A DNA stretch of 39,412 bases from Candidatus Uhrbacteria bacterium (GCA_013204385.1 JABMNY010000008.1:1-39412); one strand, 5' to 3'; counted from the stretch's first letter, positions 16,219 to 24,957 are shown. Notes: generated by a model from the sequence alone, not told the origin. A program made the numbers and translations.

Positions 16219-16628
16219 GTGATATAAAAATCAAGAATATCCAGATTCGCGGAAAGACTGTCATAGGCAAGGGCCTCTTCAAGTGTTGCCCAAGCATGTC
16301 TATACGCTTTCTCTTCCTCAAGTGTTATCTCCCCTTCCCCTACCTGACACTGAAAACAGTGAAGGTGTACGCGCAGAATAGTCTCTGGGAGATCCCAATC
16401 ATGATGATGAAGATGGAAGAATGAGGCTTCTAAGACATTAAGTCCTGTTTCTTCAAGAACTTCTCTTTTTACTGCTTCTTCGGGGGACTCCCCAGTCTCA
16501 ATTTTTCCACCTGGAAATTCCCATTTTTTATCCCACATGGGATTATTGTCTTTGCGTTGGATAAGTAAAATGGATTCATTTCGTTCACATAAGGCAACAG
16601 CAATCGTAACTTCCTTTAGTGGCTTCAT
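16194..16628 (-). CDS. NUDIX hydrolase (MutT-like)
   Basis: A 144-aa enzyme of the NUDIX family, which cleaves nucleoside diphosphates linked to another group X. The full Nudix box is present: G41-x5-E47-x7-REVLEETGL (55-63), preceded by WEFPGGKIETGE. The fold and the IAVALCERNESILLIQR start resemble MutT, which removes 8-oxo-dGTP, but the family's substrates vary and none is certain here. The ATG at 16628 is chosen because it overlaps the stop of the upstream nucleotidyltransferase (ATGA). A start 51 bases further upstream would lie inside that gene. It overlaps alr at the other end. Confidence 0.92.
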   Translation of the reverse strand: MKPLKEVTIAVALCERNESILLIQRKDNNPMWDKKWEFPGGKIETGESPEEAVKREVLEETGLNVLEASFFHLHHHDWDLPETILRVHLHCFQCQVGEGEITLEEEKAYRHAWATLEEALAYDSLSANLDILDFYITCKSIERG

Positions 16629-16996
16629 AATTTTTTCACACGAACCATCGGAACATAGTGGTCGTGTTCGCTCATCCAAGATAAGAGGGCTTGTTCAAGG
16701 TCTGTTTGATCATGTCCAAGAACAATCATATCTGGATGAGTGTATTCGACTATTTGAAAACTATTCAATCGTTCATCACACAGATGAGCGTCATCGACAG
16801 TAGAGAGCTTCTGAATCGCCGTTAGACGCTTTTGTTCGGGGATATGAGGTCTCCTATCCTTTAACTCTTCTACGTGCACATCACGAGCAACTCCGACAAT
16901 TAAATACGTTCCACGTGATTTTGCAGATCGAAGAAAGAATTCGTGCCCCGGATGAATCCCATCGAATGTTCCAAATACAAGTACGCGCTTCTCCAT
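16625..16996 (-). CDS. Cytidylyltransferase-like nucleotidyltransferase (HxGH family)
   Basis: A 123-aa Rossmann-like nucleotidyltransferase. The signature VFGTFDGIHPGHEFFLRSA gives the HxGH motif at H15-P-G-H18 that binds the NTP phosphates. The family includes TagD glycerol-3-phosphate cytidylyltransferase, archaeal RibL-type FAD synthetase and others. The sequence ends VPMVRVKKL without the usual STSxIK-type C-terminal motif, so the substrate is unclear and the protein is slightly short. It lies between lysS (two-base gap) and the NUDIX gene (ATGA overlap) on one transcript. FAD, a CDP-alcohol precursor of wall or lipid, or a cofactor are all possible products. Confidence 0.85.
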   Translation of the reverse strand: MEKRVLVFGTFDGIHPGHEFFLRSAKSRGTYLIVGVARDVHVEELKDRRPHIPEQKRLTAIQKLSTVDDAHLCDERLNSFQIVEYTHPDMIVLGHDQTDLEQALLSWMSEHDHYVPMVRVKKL

Positions 16997-16998
16997 AT

Positions 16999-18465
16999 CT
17001 ATTCTTGTTCTGATCGCAAAATTGGAAACAGAATAACTTCTTTTAAGTTTGGGGCATTTACGAGAAGTTTCACAAAACGATCGATCCCTAGTCCCAAACC
17101 TGTTGTTGGTGGCATTCCGTGTTTGAGCGCTGTTATATAATCTTCATCGTAAGGCATCCCCTCTTCATCTCCTGCTTCCACCAAACGCGCTTGTTCTTTG
17201 AAACGTTCTTCTTGGTCCAAGGGGTCATTCAGCTCAGAGAATGCGTTACATAATTCATTTCCTCCAACACACAGAAGCTGGAAACGCTCTACATATCGAG
17301 CGTCATCTGGTTTTCGTTTCGCAAGAGGTGAGAGATCAACTGGATGATCGATCATGAATAGAGGATTTTTGATATGTGGACGAACGAACTTCTTGTAGAG
17401 TTCATCAATCATCTTTCCACGTCCATCAAAGGATTCGACATGCACCTGAAGTGACTTTACTTTTTCATACATGGAAGCTTGATCTGGAAAATCTTCAATA
17501 TCAACATCGGCATACTCCATAATGAGCGCACGCATTGTTTTTCTTGGGTAAGGAGGAGTGAAGTCTATTTCCCCTTCTTCTGTTTGGAGTTTGAGATCAA
17601 GTCCAATCGATTTAAAGAGAAATGGAATAAGCTCTTCTACAAGATTCATAGAATCTTCATAGTTTGCATACGCCCAATAATACTCAATTTGGGTAAATTC
17701 TGGATTATGATTGTGATCGATTCCTTCATTTCGGAAGCAACGTGCGATCTCGTACACTTTCTCAAATCCTCCGACAATCAATCTCTTTAGATAAAGTTCT
17801 GGAGCAATTCTGAGATAGAGTTTCATGTCTAACGCATTGTGGTGCGTAACAAATGGTTTTGCATTCGCTCCTCCATACAATGGCTGAAGGATAGGAGTTT
17901 CTACTTCAAAGAATCCCTTGTCATTGAAAAATTCCCGAAGATATCGAACGAGAATACTTCGAAGCTTAGCGATTCGCATTGATTCTTCGTTTCCAAGAAG
18001 ATCGAGGTAACGCTGACGATACCGTTGCTCGATGTTTTGAAGTCCATGCCATTTTTCTGGAAGAGGTAGCAATGTTTTTGTGAGGAGTCGGTATGTTGTG
18101 GTGTCTACAGAACGTTCTCCCTTTCTTGTCAGAAACGCTGTGCCTGTAACTTCAATAAAATCTCCCAAATCGATAGTCTCTTTCAAAAAGGCGTAAGCCT
18201 CTTCTCCCATGTGGTCCTTGCGAAAGGCAACTTGAACAGTTCCGCTTTCGTCCTGGAGTTGCGCAAAAGTAAGTCCACCATGAGGTCGAAACAGCCGAAC
18301 GCGACCGACGAGCGTTATTGAATCTTTTGACTGTTCAAGGGATTCAAAACGATCAAGAAATTCTTGTGTAAGGAGTGTTCGTTCCCCTTTTGTTGGGTAA
18401 GGATCAACTCCTGCGTCTTTGAGTTTTTGAAGTCTATTCAGTCGATCTTGTTCTTCTTGAGTCAT
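16999..18465 (-). CDS. lysS: Lysyl-tRNA synthetase, class II
   Basis: A 488-aa class II synthetase that charges tRNA-Lys. The N-terminal OB-fold anticodon-binding domain is followed by the catalytic core: motif 2 in ARCFRNEGIDHNHNPEFTQ and motif 3 in GLGLGIDRFVKLL near the C-terminus. An ATG at 18492 would add nine residues, but the predicted promoter (-10 at 18498-18493) puts the transcript start near 18486, beyond that ATG, and the MTQEEQDRLNRLQKL start fits the family. The leader is then about 21 bases without Shine-Dalgarno. It heads a five-gene operon reaching ftsQ. Confidence 0.96.
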   Translation of the reverse strand: MTQEEQDRLNRLQKLKDAGVDPYPTKGERTLLTQEFLDRFESLEQSKDSITLVGRVRLFRPHGGLTFAQLQDESGTVQVAFRKDHMGEEAYAFLKETIDLGDFIEVTGTAFLTRKGERSVDTTTYRLLTKTLLPLPEKWHGLQNIEQRYRQRYLDLLGNEESMRIAKLRSILVRYLREFFNDKGFFEVETPILQPLYGGANAKPFVTHHNALDMKLYLRIAPELYLKRLIVGGFEKVYEIARCFRNEGIDHNHNPEFTQIEYYWAYANYEDSMNLVEELIPFLFKSIGLDLKLQTEEGEIDFTPPYPRKTMRALIMEYADVDIEDFPDQASMYEKVKSLQVHVESFDGRGKMIDELYKKFVRPHIKNPLFMIDHPVDLSPLAKRKPDDARYVERFQLLCVGGNELCNAFSELNDPLDQEERFKEQARLVEAGDEEGMPYDEDYITALKHGMPPTTGLGLGIDRFVKLLVNAPNLKEVILFPILRSEQE

Positions 18466-18492
18466 ATAAAAAAATACAGCAAAATATGCCAT

Positions 18493-18522
18493 ATTTTAGT
18501 CTAAATGTGTGTGATCTGTCAA
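18493..18522 (-). promoter_or_regulatory. Sigma70-type promoter of the lysS-alr-ftsQ operon
   Basis: On the minus strand, TTGACA (18522-18517), an 18-base spacer and TAAAAT (18498-18493). It fits exactly in the 32 bases between the greA stop and lysS. It decides the lysS start at 18465 over the ATG at 18492. Confidence 0.78.
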
Positions 18523-18524
18523 AG

Positions 18525-18980
18525 TTACTTCAGTTCTAAAATACGATACTTAATAACTCCAGATGGAGCATTGAAGGTTACTTCATCACCAGACTTTGCC
18601 CCAAGAAACGCAACTCCTATTGGAGATTCGTTACTAATTTTACCTTCAAGTGGATTTACCTCACTTGATCCAACAAGAGAAAAGGTTTTCTTAACTCCTT
18701 CTGTCTCTACAATAAATGTTGTTCCTAATCCAATCTCAACAGCACCAATTTCTTCAACCACAACAACAATGTCGTGAAGCATGGCTTCGAGTTCAAAGAT
18801 ACGTGTTTCATTTACAGCTTGCTCTTCCTTTGCTGTTTGATATTCAAAATTTTCGGAAAGGTCTCCCATTTCTTTTGCATGCAAAATCTTTTCAGAAATT
18901 TCCATTCGTTCAATTTTTTTTCTATATTCAAGCTCTTTCTTCATTTCTTCAAGAGCTTCTGCGGACAAATACGTTGGCAT
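18525..18980 (-). CDS. greA: Transcription elongation factor GreA
   Basis: A 151-aa factor that enters the RNA polymerase secondary channel and triggers transcript cleavage to rescue backtracked complexes. The N-terminal coiled coil covers about 1-74 and carries the acidic tip DLSEN (40-44), with D40 and E43 placed to help catalysis. The FKBP-like C-terminal domain includes NPLEGKISNESPIGVAFLGAKSGDEV. Length is slightly below the usual ~158. Only about ten bases separate its ATG from the T run of a strong terminator that ends the upstream mre-yibE/F unit, and no clear promoter is seen there, so partial read-through may supply its transcript. Confidence 0.96.
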   Translation of the reverse strand: MPTYLSAEALEEMKKELEYRKKIERMEISEKILHAKEMGDLSENFEYQTAKEEQAVNETRIFELEAMLHDIVVVVEEIGAVEIGLGTTFIVETEGVKKTFSLVGSSEVNPLEGKISNESPIGVAFLGAKSGDEVTFNAPSGVIKYRILELK

Positions 18981-18991
18981 ATATTCACGTT

Positions 18992-19027
18992 AAAAAATCA
19001 ACACCCGCGCGACTGATCGCACGAGTG
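18992..19027 (-). terminator. Terminator after the YibE/F-like gene
   Basis: On the minus strand CACTCGTGCGA (19027-19017), loop TCAG, TCGCGCGGGTG (19012-19002) pair over 11 bp with two G-T wobbles, followed by TTGATTTTTT. It lies 11 bases after the YibE/F-like stop and 11 bases before the greA start. Confidence 0.8.
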
Positions 19028-19038
19028 GTCTATTGAGA

Positions 19039-20133
19039 CTACGTGCTATTCTTTCCGTTGTCAATAACCCGATGTGGAAGTGTTGCAAACCAGGTACTGA
19101 TGGGAACAGTAAGAACAAGTGCGCATGTTCCAGCAAGTGTACGTACAAGTTCCTCTGCAATAATTTCGTTATTGAAAAAAGCTTGATATCCAATTGATTG
19201 ATTCATGTAGAGAAGAAAAGCGGGAAGGGCCGCACCTGCATAGACAAGAATCAACGTATTTACAATGGATGCAATGTGGTGACGCCCAATGCGTATCCCC
19301 TTCTTAAAGAGTTCTTGTCTTGTGCTAGATGGATCAGCAATATACAACTCATGAATCACTTCAGTTTGAGTAATCGCAATATCATCTAAGACACCTGAGG
19401 CTCCAAGGATAATTCCTGCTGAAAGAATTCCGACAGGAATCTGGATTTTGCCTAACTCTAAAAAAAGAAGCGCACCCTCTTCTGAAGCAATACCTGAAAG
19501 TTGGGCGATCGATATAAAGATGTCTGTAAACAAGACGACTAAAACAAGTCCACTGAGTGCGCTTAGAAACGCATAGAACGTCTGTTTACGAAATCCATGA
19601 GAAAGATGCATGTTTATTCCGAGAATAGCAGCAGATGCAAGGGTAGAAGCTATTACAGGATCTGTTCCATTCAGAATGGCTGGAAACAGTATAAAAAGTA
19701 AAATGACAAGAGTGATTAAGAGTCCCAGAAGTGATAAAAATCCCCTCATGAGACCAATAATGAGTGTGAGTAGAACGAAAACTCCGACAATAAATAGCAA
19801 CCTTGATTCTCGATGTACATCATCAAGATATACATCTGTTCCCGTCTGCGTATCGATGAGTCGTAGAGAAACAGAATCTCCCGTATTGATTGTATATCCT
19901 ACACCATAGGCGAAAGAATTTTGCGTGTCGACTTCATAGACCTCTCCTGAGAGTGTGAGTACGCTAAACACATAACGACGTACTCCCCCTTCCAACATTT
20001 CATCGATGGATATTGATTGAATGGTCGCATCAACAGCGCGCGCCTCAAAACCATCCTGGGCAAATATAACCGAAGGAAGAAATAGGCATCCAACAATCAT
20101 TGCTAGTGCGTAAGATCGATATTTTTTGAACAT
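19039..20133 (-). CDS. YibE/F-like multipass membrane protein
   Basis: A 364-aa membrane protein with a signal-like first helix ending VIFAQ (about 1-25), an extracytoplasmic beta-rich domain (about 28-108), then seven or so membrane helices. I recognise the YibE/F type from the helix run after ESRLLFIVGVFVLLTLIIGLMRGFLSLLGLL and from GASGVLDDIAITQTEVIHEL, a conserved segment of that family. The biochemical function of YibE/F proteins is not established. It is the last gene of the mreBCD-mrdA operon, 21 bases after mrdA and just before a terminator, so a role at the envelope is likely; that is inference. Confidence 0.85.
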   Translation of the reverse strand: MFKKYRSYALAMIVGCLFLPSVIFAQDGFEARAVDATIQSISIDEMLEGGVRRYVFSVLTLSGEVYEVDTQNSFAYGVGYTINTGDSVSLRLIDTQTGTDVYLDDVHRESRLLFIVGVFVLLTLIIGLMRGFLSLLGLLITLVILLFILFPAILNGTDPVIASTLASAAILGINMHLSHGFRKQTFYAFLSALSGLVLVVLFTDIFISIAQLSGIASEEGALLFLELGKIQIPVGILSAGIILGASGVLDDIAITQTEVIHELYIADPSSTRQELFKKGIRIGRHHIASIVNTLILVYAGAALPAFLLYMNQSIGYQAFFNNEIIAEELVRTLAGTCALVLTVPISTWFATLPHRVIDNGKNST

Positions 20134-20154
20134 AGTCAGATGTGCACAAGCTTA

Positions 20155-22128
20155 TTATTGACCGAACTGGAACCACCAATCAAGAATCGTTCGTGCAAGT
20201 GGAACGGCGGCTTCATTACTTTCTCCTCCTTCTTCAACCAAGACAACAAGAGTGATGTTTGGATCCTCATACGGACCGAATCCAGTAAACCAAGAGTGAT
20301 AAGGCTTATTTCCTGGAGTTTGAGCGGTCCCTGTTTTCCCTGCAACTTCCTCTGTTAGTGAGTTTAAAGATCTTCCACTTCCCGTTGTGATCGTCTGTCT
20401 CATTCCTTGACGAACAATGTTAAGAGCATTGGAATCCAGATTCTCGATGGCAAGCGGTTGTGTGTGTTCAATGAGTTCAGTTGCGAATCCATCTGCACTC
20501 TCCACAACATATGGAATAACTTTAGATCCTTGATTTGCAAGAACAGCTGTCGCAACAGCCATCTGCAAGGGGGTCGTTAAGAAATCCCCCTGCCCAATAG
20601 CTAGATGATATGTATCCCCTACATACCAACGCTCTCCTTTTACGTCCTCCTTCCATTCTTTTGAAGGAAGAAAGCCGTCGGCTTCATTTGGAAGATCAAT
20701 CCCTGTAGCTTCTCCAAAACCGAAACGTTTCGCATAATCTGTAATCCGTTCAACCCCGAGACCTGTGACGGTATCAAATCCACCTCCAATAATGTAGAAA
20801 AACGTATTCACAGAATCGGAAATTGCTTTTCGGACATCTGTCACGCCATGACCTCCCGCTTTCCAGTCTGGAAAAAACCATTGTCCAATACGGAGCCCTC
20901 CTGTCGAAAGAAAGGATGTATGCTCTGAGATAATTCCTTCTGCGAGGGCAGCATAAGCCATGATTGGTTTAAACGTGGATCCAGAAGCGAATTCTCCAGA
21001 AATAGCTCTAAAGAAAAGTGGGTGATCTTTATCTTCTAAAAAGGCTGTGTAGCGCTCTGATGAAATTCCCCCGATGAATTCATTCGCATCATAAGTAGGA
21101 AGACTTACAATTGCACGCACTGCCCCAGAACGTGGATCTAGAGCGACAACAGATCCTCTTGTAGCTTTGACACGGTCCAGTGTTTCTTGAAGTTGTTGTT
21201 CGATATATTTTTGAAACTCCGCATCTATACTCAAGGTCAAATTTGAGCCCAGCACAGGATCCTCTTTTGAAAGAATTGATAATTTATCTCCAAGCGCATC
21301 TACCTCATAGGCAAGCCTTCCTGGAACACCTCTTAAGTAAGCTTCATAGATTTGCTCTGTTCCTGTTTTTCCAATGGAATCGATCAAACGATATCCATCT
21401 CCGTCATGTGCCTCAAAATCCGCGTCACTTAAGGATCCTGTATATCCTAAGACATGTGAAAGTGAGGGAGCTGAGGAGGAGTAGATCCGTTTCGTGCGCG
21501 TAGTGAGCGTAAAACCAGGAAGCGTTGATACCTCAATAGCCAACCGGATCGCTGACTCGTAGGGAAGATCATCCATAATAGGAATGGAGTCATAGGGTCT
21601 ACGCGCATACGCGGCGATTAATAAGTCTAGGTCTGTTGGTTGTATCCCTATTAAATTTGAAACGTGCTCAAACAAAACTTTTCTCACCTCTTCCTCGTCT
21701 GGAAGATCTGCGCCTGTCATAGTGAGAACAAAGGCAGGCTCATTCCATGCCAAAGGAATCCCATAACGGTCAGTAATGATTCCTCTTGTCGGAGTAATGA
21801 GCTCAACTCGTTCTTTATTTTGGTGTGAAAGATCTGCATAGTGCTCCCCTTCGATAATCTGAAGATGAGCAGATCTCACCCCAAACAACGAAGTGATTCC
21901 AAAAATAAGAAGGACACCTAAGCGAATACGACTAGGACGAATTGACGTGGTGAGAGGGATAGGACCTCTTCCCTGGCTCGAGGTCCCATCGCCAGAAGCA
22001 ACAAAATGTTCTAAATCTGAGTCAGATCCATCCCATCCAACCTCGCCTAAACGACCATCTTGCTGGAGATGGAAAACATGCGTCGAAGTTTTTTTTCTGT
22101 GAAATAACACAAGATTATATACGATCAA
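20155..22128 (-). CDS. mrdA: Penicillin-binding protein 2 (elongasome transpeptidase)
   Basis: A 657-aa class B transpeptidase that cross-links peptidoglycan during side-wall growth with RodA and MreBCD. After an unusually long, hydrophilic cytoplasmic tail (about 1-66) comes one membrane helix (about 68-86), then the dimerisation/pedestal domain (TPTRGIITDRYGIPLAWN at 112-129), and the transpeptidase domain with S384-T-F-K387 (nucleophile S384), S439-V-N441 and K598-T-G600. All three catalytic motifs are intact. It starts 14 bases inside the end of mreD. No methionine offers a shorter start before the helix, so the tail appears real. No rodA is in the window. Confidence 0.95.
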   Translation of the reverse strand: MIVYNLVLFHRKKTSTHVFHLQQDGRLGEVGWDGSDSDLEHFVASGDGTSSQGRGPIPLTTSIRPSRIRLGVLLIFGITSLFGVRSAHLQIIEGEHYADLSHQNKERVELITPTRGIITDRYGIPLAWNEPAFVLTMTGADLPDEEEVRKVLFEHVSNLIGIQPTDLDLLIAAYARRPYDSIPIMDDLPYESAIRLAIEVSTLPGFTLTTRTKRIYSSSAPSLSHVLGYTGSLSDADFEAHDGDGYRLIDSIGKTGTEQIYEAYLRGVPGRLAYEVDALGDKLSILSKEDPVLGSNLTLSIDAEFQKYIEQQLQETLDRVKATRGSVVALDPRSGAVRAIVSLPTYDANEFIGGISSERYTAFLEDKDHPLFFRAISGEFASGSTFKPIMAYAALAEGIISEHTSFLSTGGLRIGQWFFPDWKAGGHGVTDVRKAISDSVNTFFYIIGGGFDTVTGLGVERITDYAKRFGFGEATGIDLPNEADGFLPSKEWKEDVKGERWYVGDTYHLAIGQGDFLTTPLQMAVATAVLANQGSKVIPYVVESADGFATELIEHTQPLAIENLDSNALNIVRQGMRQTITTGSGRSLNSLTEEVAGKTGTAQTPGNKPYHSWFTGFGPYEDPNITLVVLVEEGGESNEAAVPLARTILDWWFQFGQ

Positions 22129-22633
22129 GAAAAAATTTCTCTAAAAGTGAGATCCTTCTTTGCATAAACGGGAATACAAAAAGAAGTAGAAGAGAGGCAA
22201 AACCTCCTGCCCAAAGATTTGTGTATAGCACGTTTTGCCATAGAAAATCAGAGGAACTGGTTAAATTAAACACAGACATTAACATGAGTTGAGATATTGA
22301 GAGAGTGACCAAACCTATAAGTGCTGTTGCTGTGACTGAGTAGAAAGACTTATTGGTAAAAACACGATTAGCAAGTAGCATAATCACGAGACTGACAAGC
22401 GCATAGGAAAACACTTCAAATGGAGCATAAGAGATCGCAAGTATATCAAGAATGAGCCCGTAACAAATAAGCCACCACCACGAATCTGTTTGATTTTTAT
22501 ACTGATACGTATAAATCATGAAAATCAGTACGAATGGAATACGGTCCAACGGAAACGGAAGAACCTGAATGAAGCTCACTTGAATAATGAAAAGAAAAAT
22601 GAGCATTAGGAGGTGAAGCATGATTTTAATCAT
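22115..22633 (-). CDS. mreD: Rod shape-determining membrane protein MreD
   Basis: A 172-aa integral membrane protein with five or six helices (for example IKIMLHLLMLIFLFIIQVSF near the start). MreD sequences are poorly conserved. The call rests on size, hydrophobicity, the PFPLDRIPFVLIFMIYTYQYKN segment, and its place between mreC and mrdA. Its ATG overlaps the mreC stop (ATGA) and its end overlaps mrdA by 14 bases, as is usual for this operon. Confidence 0.88.
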   Translation of the reverse strand: MIKIMLHLLMLIFLFIIQVSFIQVLPFPLDRIPFVLIFMIYTYQYKNQTDSWWWLICYGLILDILAISYAPFEVFSYALVSLVIMLLANRVFTNKSFYSVTATALIGLVTLSISQLMLMSVFNLTSSSDFLWQNVLYTNLWAGGFASLLLLFVFPFMQRRISLLEKFFLDRI

Positions 22634-23439
22634 GAATCTTCGTCAGAAGGAATAAGAACAAGAACCGTGGAAATACGACGTATATCCCCCAAAGGTTCCA
22701 TGATCGCTTTTTGAAACGGTGCTCCTGTCTCTTGGATAACAGTGTTAATGATCCCTACAAGTAAACCGCTTGGAATTGGTGCCTCTAATCCAGATGTCAC
22801 GACAAGATCATTCTGTTCGATCTGTTCATCAATAGGAATAAGTTCGATTGTCATAAGATCTCCAACGGATCCTGTCGCAACACCAATCGTCCGACTTTCG
22901 TTCAACAAGCTTACTGCCACAGAATGTGTTGGATCGGTAATCGTCGTAACTGTTGAGGAATATTTTCCAAGTTCTGTAACTTTTCCAATAAAGATCCCTT
23001 CCCCAACTACAACTGCCGATCCTGAAATAACTCCATCAGCAGAACCAACATCGATAACAAATCGACTCACTGAATTTGAGATGCTTTTTGAGAGAATCTG
23101 TGCAGAAATATGGGAAATACTTGTTCGTTCGACAAAATCCAAGACCTCTCGTAATTGACTATTTTCTTCCTGAAGTCGTTCAAACTCTACTCGATCAATA
23201 AGTAGATCTTCTCGCTGTTGATAGAGAAGTTCCAAATCTTCACTGTCTAGATCCCCAATTTGATGCCACCAAAAAACTCTTTCAGATATCCAAGTTCCAA
23301 AACTGACAAGTGGAGATGCGATCGGAGCAATCATTGATGTGAGAAACCCCTGTAATGAAAAAAAGATCGCAAGAATAAAAAATCCCACCAGGGCAAGGAG
23401 ACGTCTAGAGCGTTTCTTTCCTGATTGGGATGATTTCAT
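22630..23439 (-). CDS. mreC: Rod shape-determining protein MreC
   Basis: A 269-aa bitopic protein that scaffolds the elongasome in the periplasm or outside the membrane. It has a short basic start (KSSQSGKKRSRR), one membrane helix at about 14-34, a coiled coil at about 64-98 (LELLYQQREDLLIDRVEFER), and the paired beta-barrel domain with SNSVSRFVIDVGSADGV and GLEAPIPSGLLVGIINTV. Length is normal. It starts eight bases after mreB and overlaps mreD. Confidence 0.94.
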   Translation of the reverse strand: MKSSQSGKKRSRRLLALVGFFILAIFFSLQGFLTSMIAPIASPLVSFGTWISERVFWWHQIGDLDSEDLELLYQQREDLLIDRVEFERLQEENSQLREVLDFVERTSISHISAQILSKSISNSVSRFVIDVGSADGVISGSAVVVGEGIFIGKVTELGKYSSTVTTITDPTHSVAVSLLNESRTIGVATGSVGDLMTIELIPIDEQIEQNDLVVTSGLEAPIPSGLLVGIINTVIQETGAPFQKAIMEPLGDIRRISTVLVLIPSDEDS

Positions 23440-23447
23440 AATAGATG

Positions 23448-24500
23448 TTAAATGATGCTTCCCTCTGTTGTTGATGGGAGAGAAATATCTTTCAGGAGGA
23501 CTGGATCTTCTAAAAGAAGTCCAGCTCCTCGAACGACACAGGTTAACGGGTCGTCAGCCACACGAACAGGGATTGCTGTTTGTCTGGCAATAAGCGTATC
23601 CATACCTCTTAAAAGGGCTCCTCCCCCCGTAAGAACGATTCCTCGTTCATAAATATCCGCAACGAGTTCAGGTGGAGTGGTTTCAAGAGTCGCTTTAATG
23701 TTTTCAACAATGATACGAACAGATCTTTGTATGGCTTCTCTTACCTGCGTATCATTTATAATGATTTCTTTCGGAAGACCTGTAAGGAGATCTCTTCCAC
23801 GCATTTCGCTCACAAGTGGTTCGTCAGGTTCGATAGCGGTTCCTATTCGAATCTTTAAACGTTCAGCAATTCGTTCTCCTAAAAGAAGGTTAAAGGAGTC
23901 TCGTGCGTATTGAATAATATTTTTGTTCATCTCCTCTCCTGCAATGTCCAACGATTTCCATGTCACAACTCCAGCCAGCGACATCACAGCAATCTCTGTT
24001 GTTCCACCTCCGATATCAACAACCATCATCCCAACAGCTTCTGTGAGTGGAAGGCGAGCGCCTAAAGCAGCAAGAAGTGGATTTTCAACAAGATGCACTT
24101 TGCGTGCTCCAGCAGACAGTGCCGCATCCTCAATCGCTTTGCGTTCAACTTCTGTTGTTTCAAGTGGAACACCAATTACTACACTCGGTCTTGGAACGAT
24201 AGTGAATGATTCGTCGTGAACCTTATCAATAAAAAACTTAAGCATTTTTTCCGTCACCTCGAAGTCTGAAATGACCCCGTTTGCAAGAGGTTTAGAAATA
24301 AGGATATGAGGAGGAGTTTTCCCTAGCATGTCCTTCGCGTCCTTTCCAACAGAAAGAATTTGATCAGTCCGTGTATTAATGGCCACGATTGATGGTTCAT
24401 TAATAACGATCCCCCCATCTCGTGAATAGACGAGTGTATTGGAGGTTCCAAGATCAATTCCAAGATCCTTTGAAAACTTTCCGAGTAACTTATTGAACAT
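23448..24500 (-). CDS. mreB: Actin-like rod shape protein MreB
   Basis: A 350-aa bacterial actin that forms membrane-bound filaments directing wall synthesis. The phosphate 1 loop is DLGIDLGTSNTLVYS (12-26), followed by PSIVAIN; phosphate 2 is VVDIGGGTTEIAVMS; the adenosine motif is IVLTGGGALLRGMD near the C-terminus. Length and motifs are standard. It heads the mreBCD-mrdA-yibE/F operon. Its leader of about 18 bases has no Shine-Dalgarno, and a 10-bp palindrome lies over the predicted transcript start. Confidence 0.98.
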   Translation of the reverse strand: MFNKLLGKFSKDLGIDLGTSNTLVYSRDGGIVINEPSIVAINTRTDQILSVGKDAKDMLGKTPPHILISKPLANGVISDFEVTEKMLKFFIDKVHDESFTIVPRPSVVIGVPLETTEVERKAIEDAALSAGARKVHLVENPLLAALGARLPLTEAVGMMVVDIGGGTTEIAVMSLAGVVTWKSLDIAGEEMNKNIIQYARDSFNLLLGERIAERLKIRIGTAIEPDEPLVSEMRGRDLLTGLPKEIIINDTQVREAIQRSVRIIVENIKATLETTPPELVADIYERGIVLTGGGALLRGMDTLIARQTAIPVRVADDPLTCVVRGAGLLLEDPVLLKDISLPSTTEGSII

Positions 24501-24510
24501 AAAAAAGATA

Positions 24511-24554
24511 GGGTTAACCCCTAGATTCTACCAGGCGTAGGTCCTTTACGACAA
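24511..24554 (-). promoter_or_regulatory. Likely mreB promoter with palindrome GGGTTAACCC at the start site
   Basis: On the minus strand TTGTCG (24554-24549), an 18-base spacer and TAGAAT (24530-24525). Transcription would start near 24518, inside the perfect palindrome GGGTTAACCC (24511-24520). The -10 box is good, the -35 weak. The palindrome could be an operator but may be chance. Confidence 0.5.
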
Positions 24555-24579
24555 GCAGTTTGATGGATAGTTTTAGTGT

Positions 24580-24957
24580 TCATGACTTACGAGAAGAAAG
24601 AAAGGTTAATTCAACCAAACCAACAATCACAACCACAAGAAACATTGTCCACCATCGAAACCAACCTTGGGAAAATAGCAAAAGCGAGCTTACAAAGAGG
24701 GTTGTCAACAAGACTCCCTGACGAAAAGATCGAACCGCAATGCGAGAGGCAATTTCCCCTCTAGAAACCCACAATCGGATGAGCATCCCCAGAAGTGAGA
24801 TTGATCCAAAAAGGGCCATGGTGAGTGTTATATAAAACAATAAAAGCCCAAGTGCGCCAGCTCGTGTTGGATCAACTCCATGCAGGACAACAGCCCATGT
24901 CATCCATGCAGTAAGAGTCCCAAGAGTCATGAAAATAAGATAACTACGAAAGCTCAT
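24580..24957 (-). CDS. Small four-helix membrane protein of unknown function
   Basis: A 125-aa hydrophobic protein with four predicted membrane helices: about 3-25 (SYLIFMTLGTLTAWMTWAVVL), 35-60, 78-97 and 100-118. I recognise no family. The ATG at 24957 is preferred since it sits just inside the end of the DUF721 gene (14-base overlap), as in other coupled pairs here; a start 42 bases upstream would overlap more. It is the last gene of a short unit with the DUF721 gene, directly before the mreB promoter. No function can be stated. Confidence 0.7.
   Translation of the reverse strand: MSFRSYLIFMTLGTLTAWMTWAVVLHGVDPTRAGALGLLLFYITLTMALFGSISLLGMLIRLWVSRGEIASRIAVRSFRQGVLLTTLFVSSLLLFSQGWFRWWTMFLVVVIVGLVELTFLSSRKS

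Noticed and set aside
18466-18492. lysS start at the ATG at 18492
   Set aside because: It lies at or before the predicted transcript start, and the added residues are not family-like.
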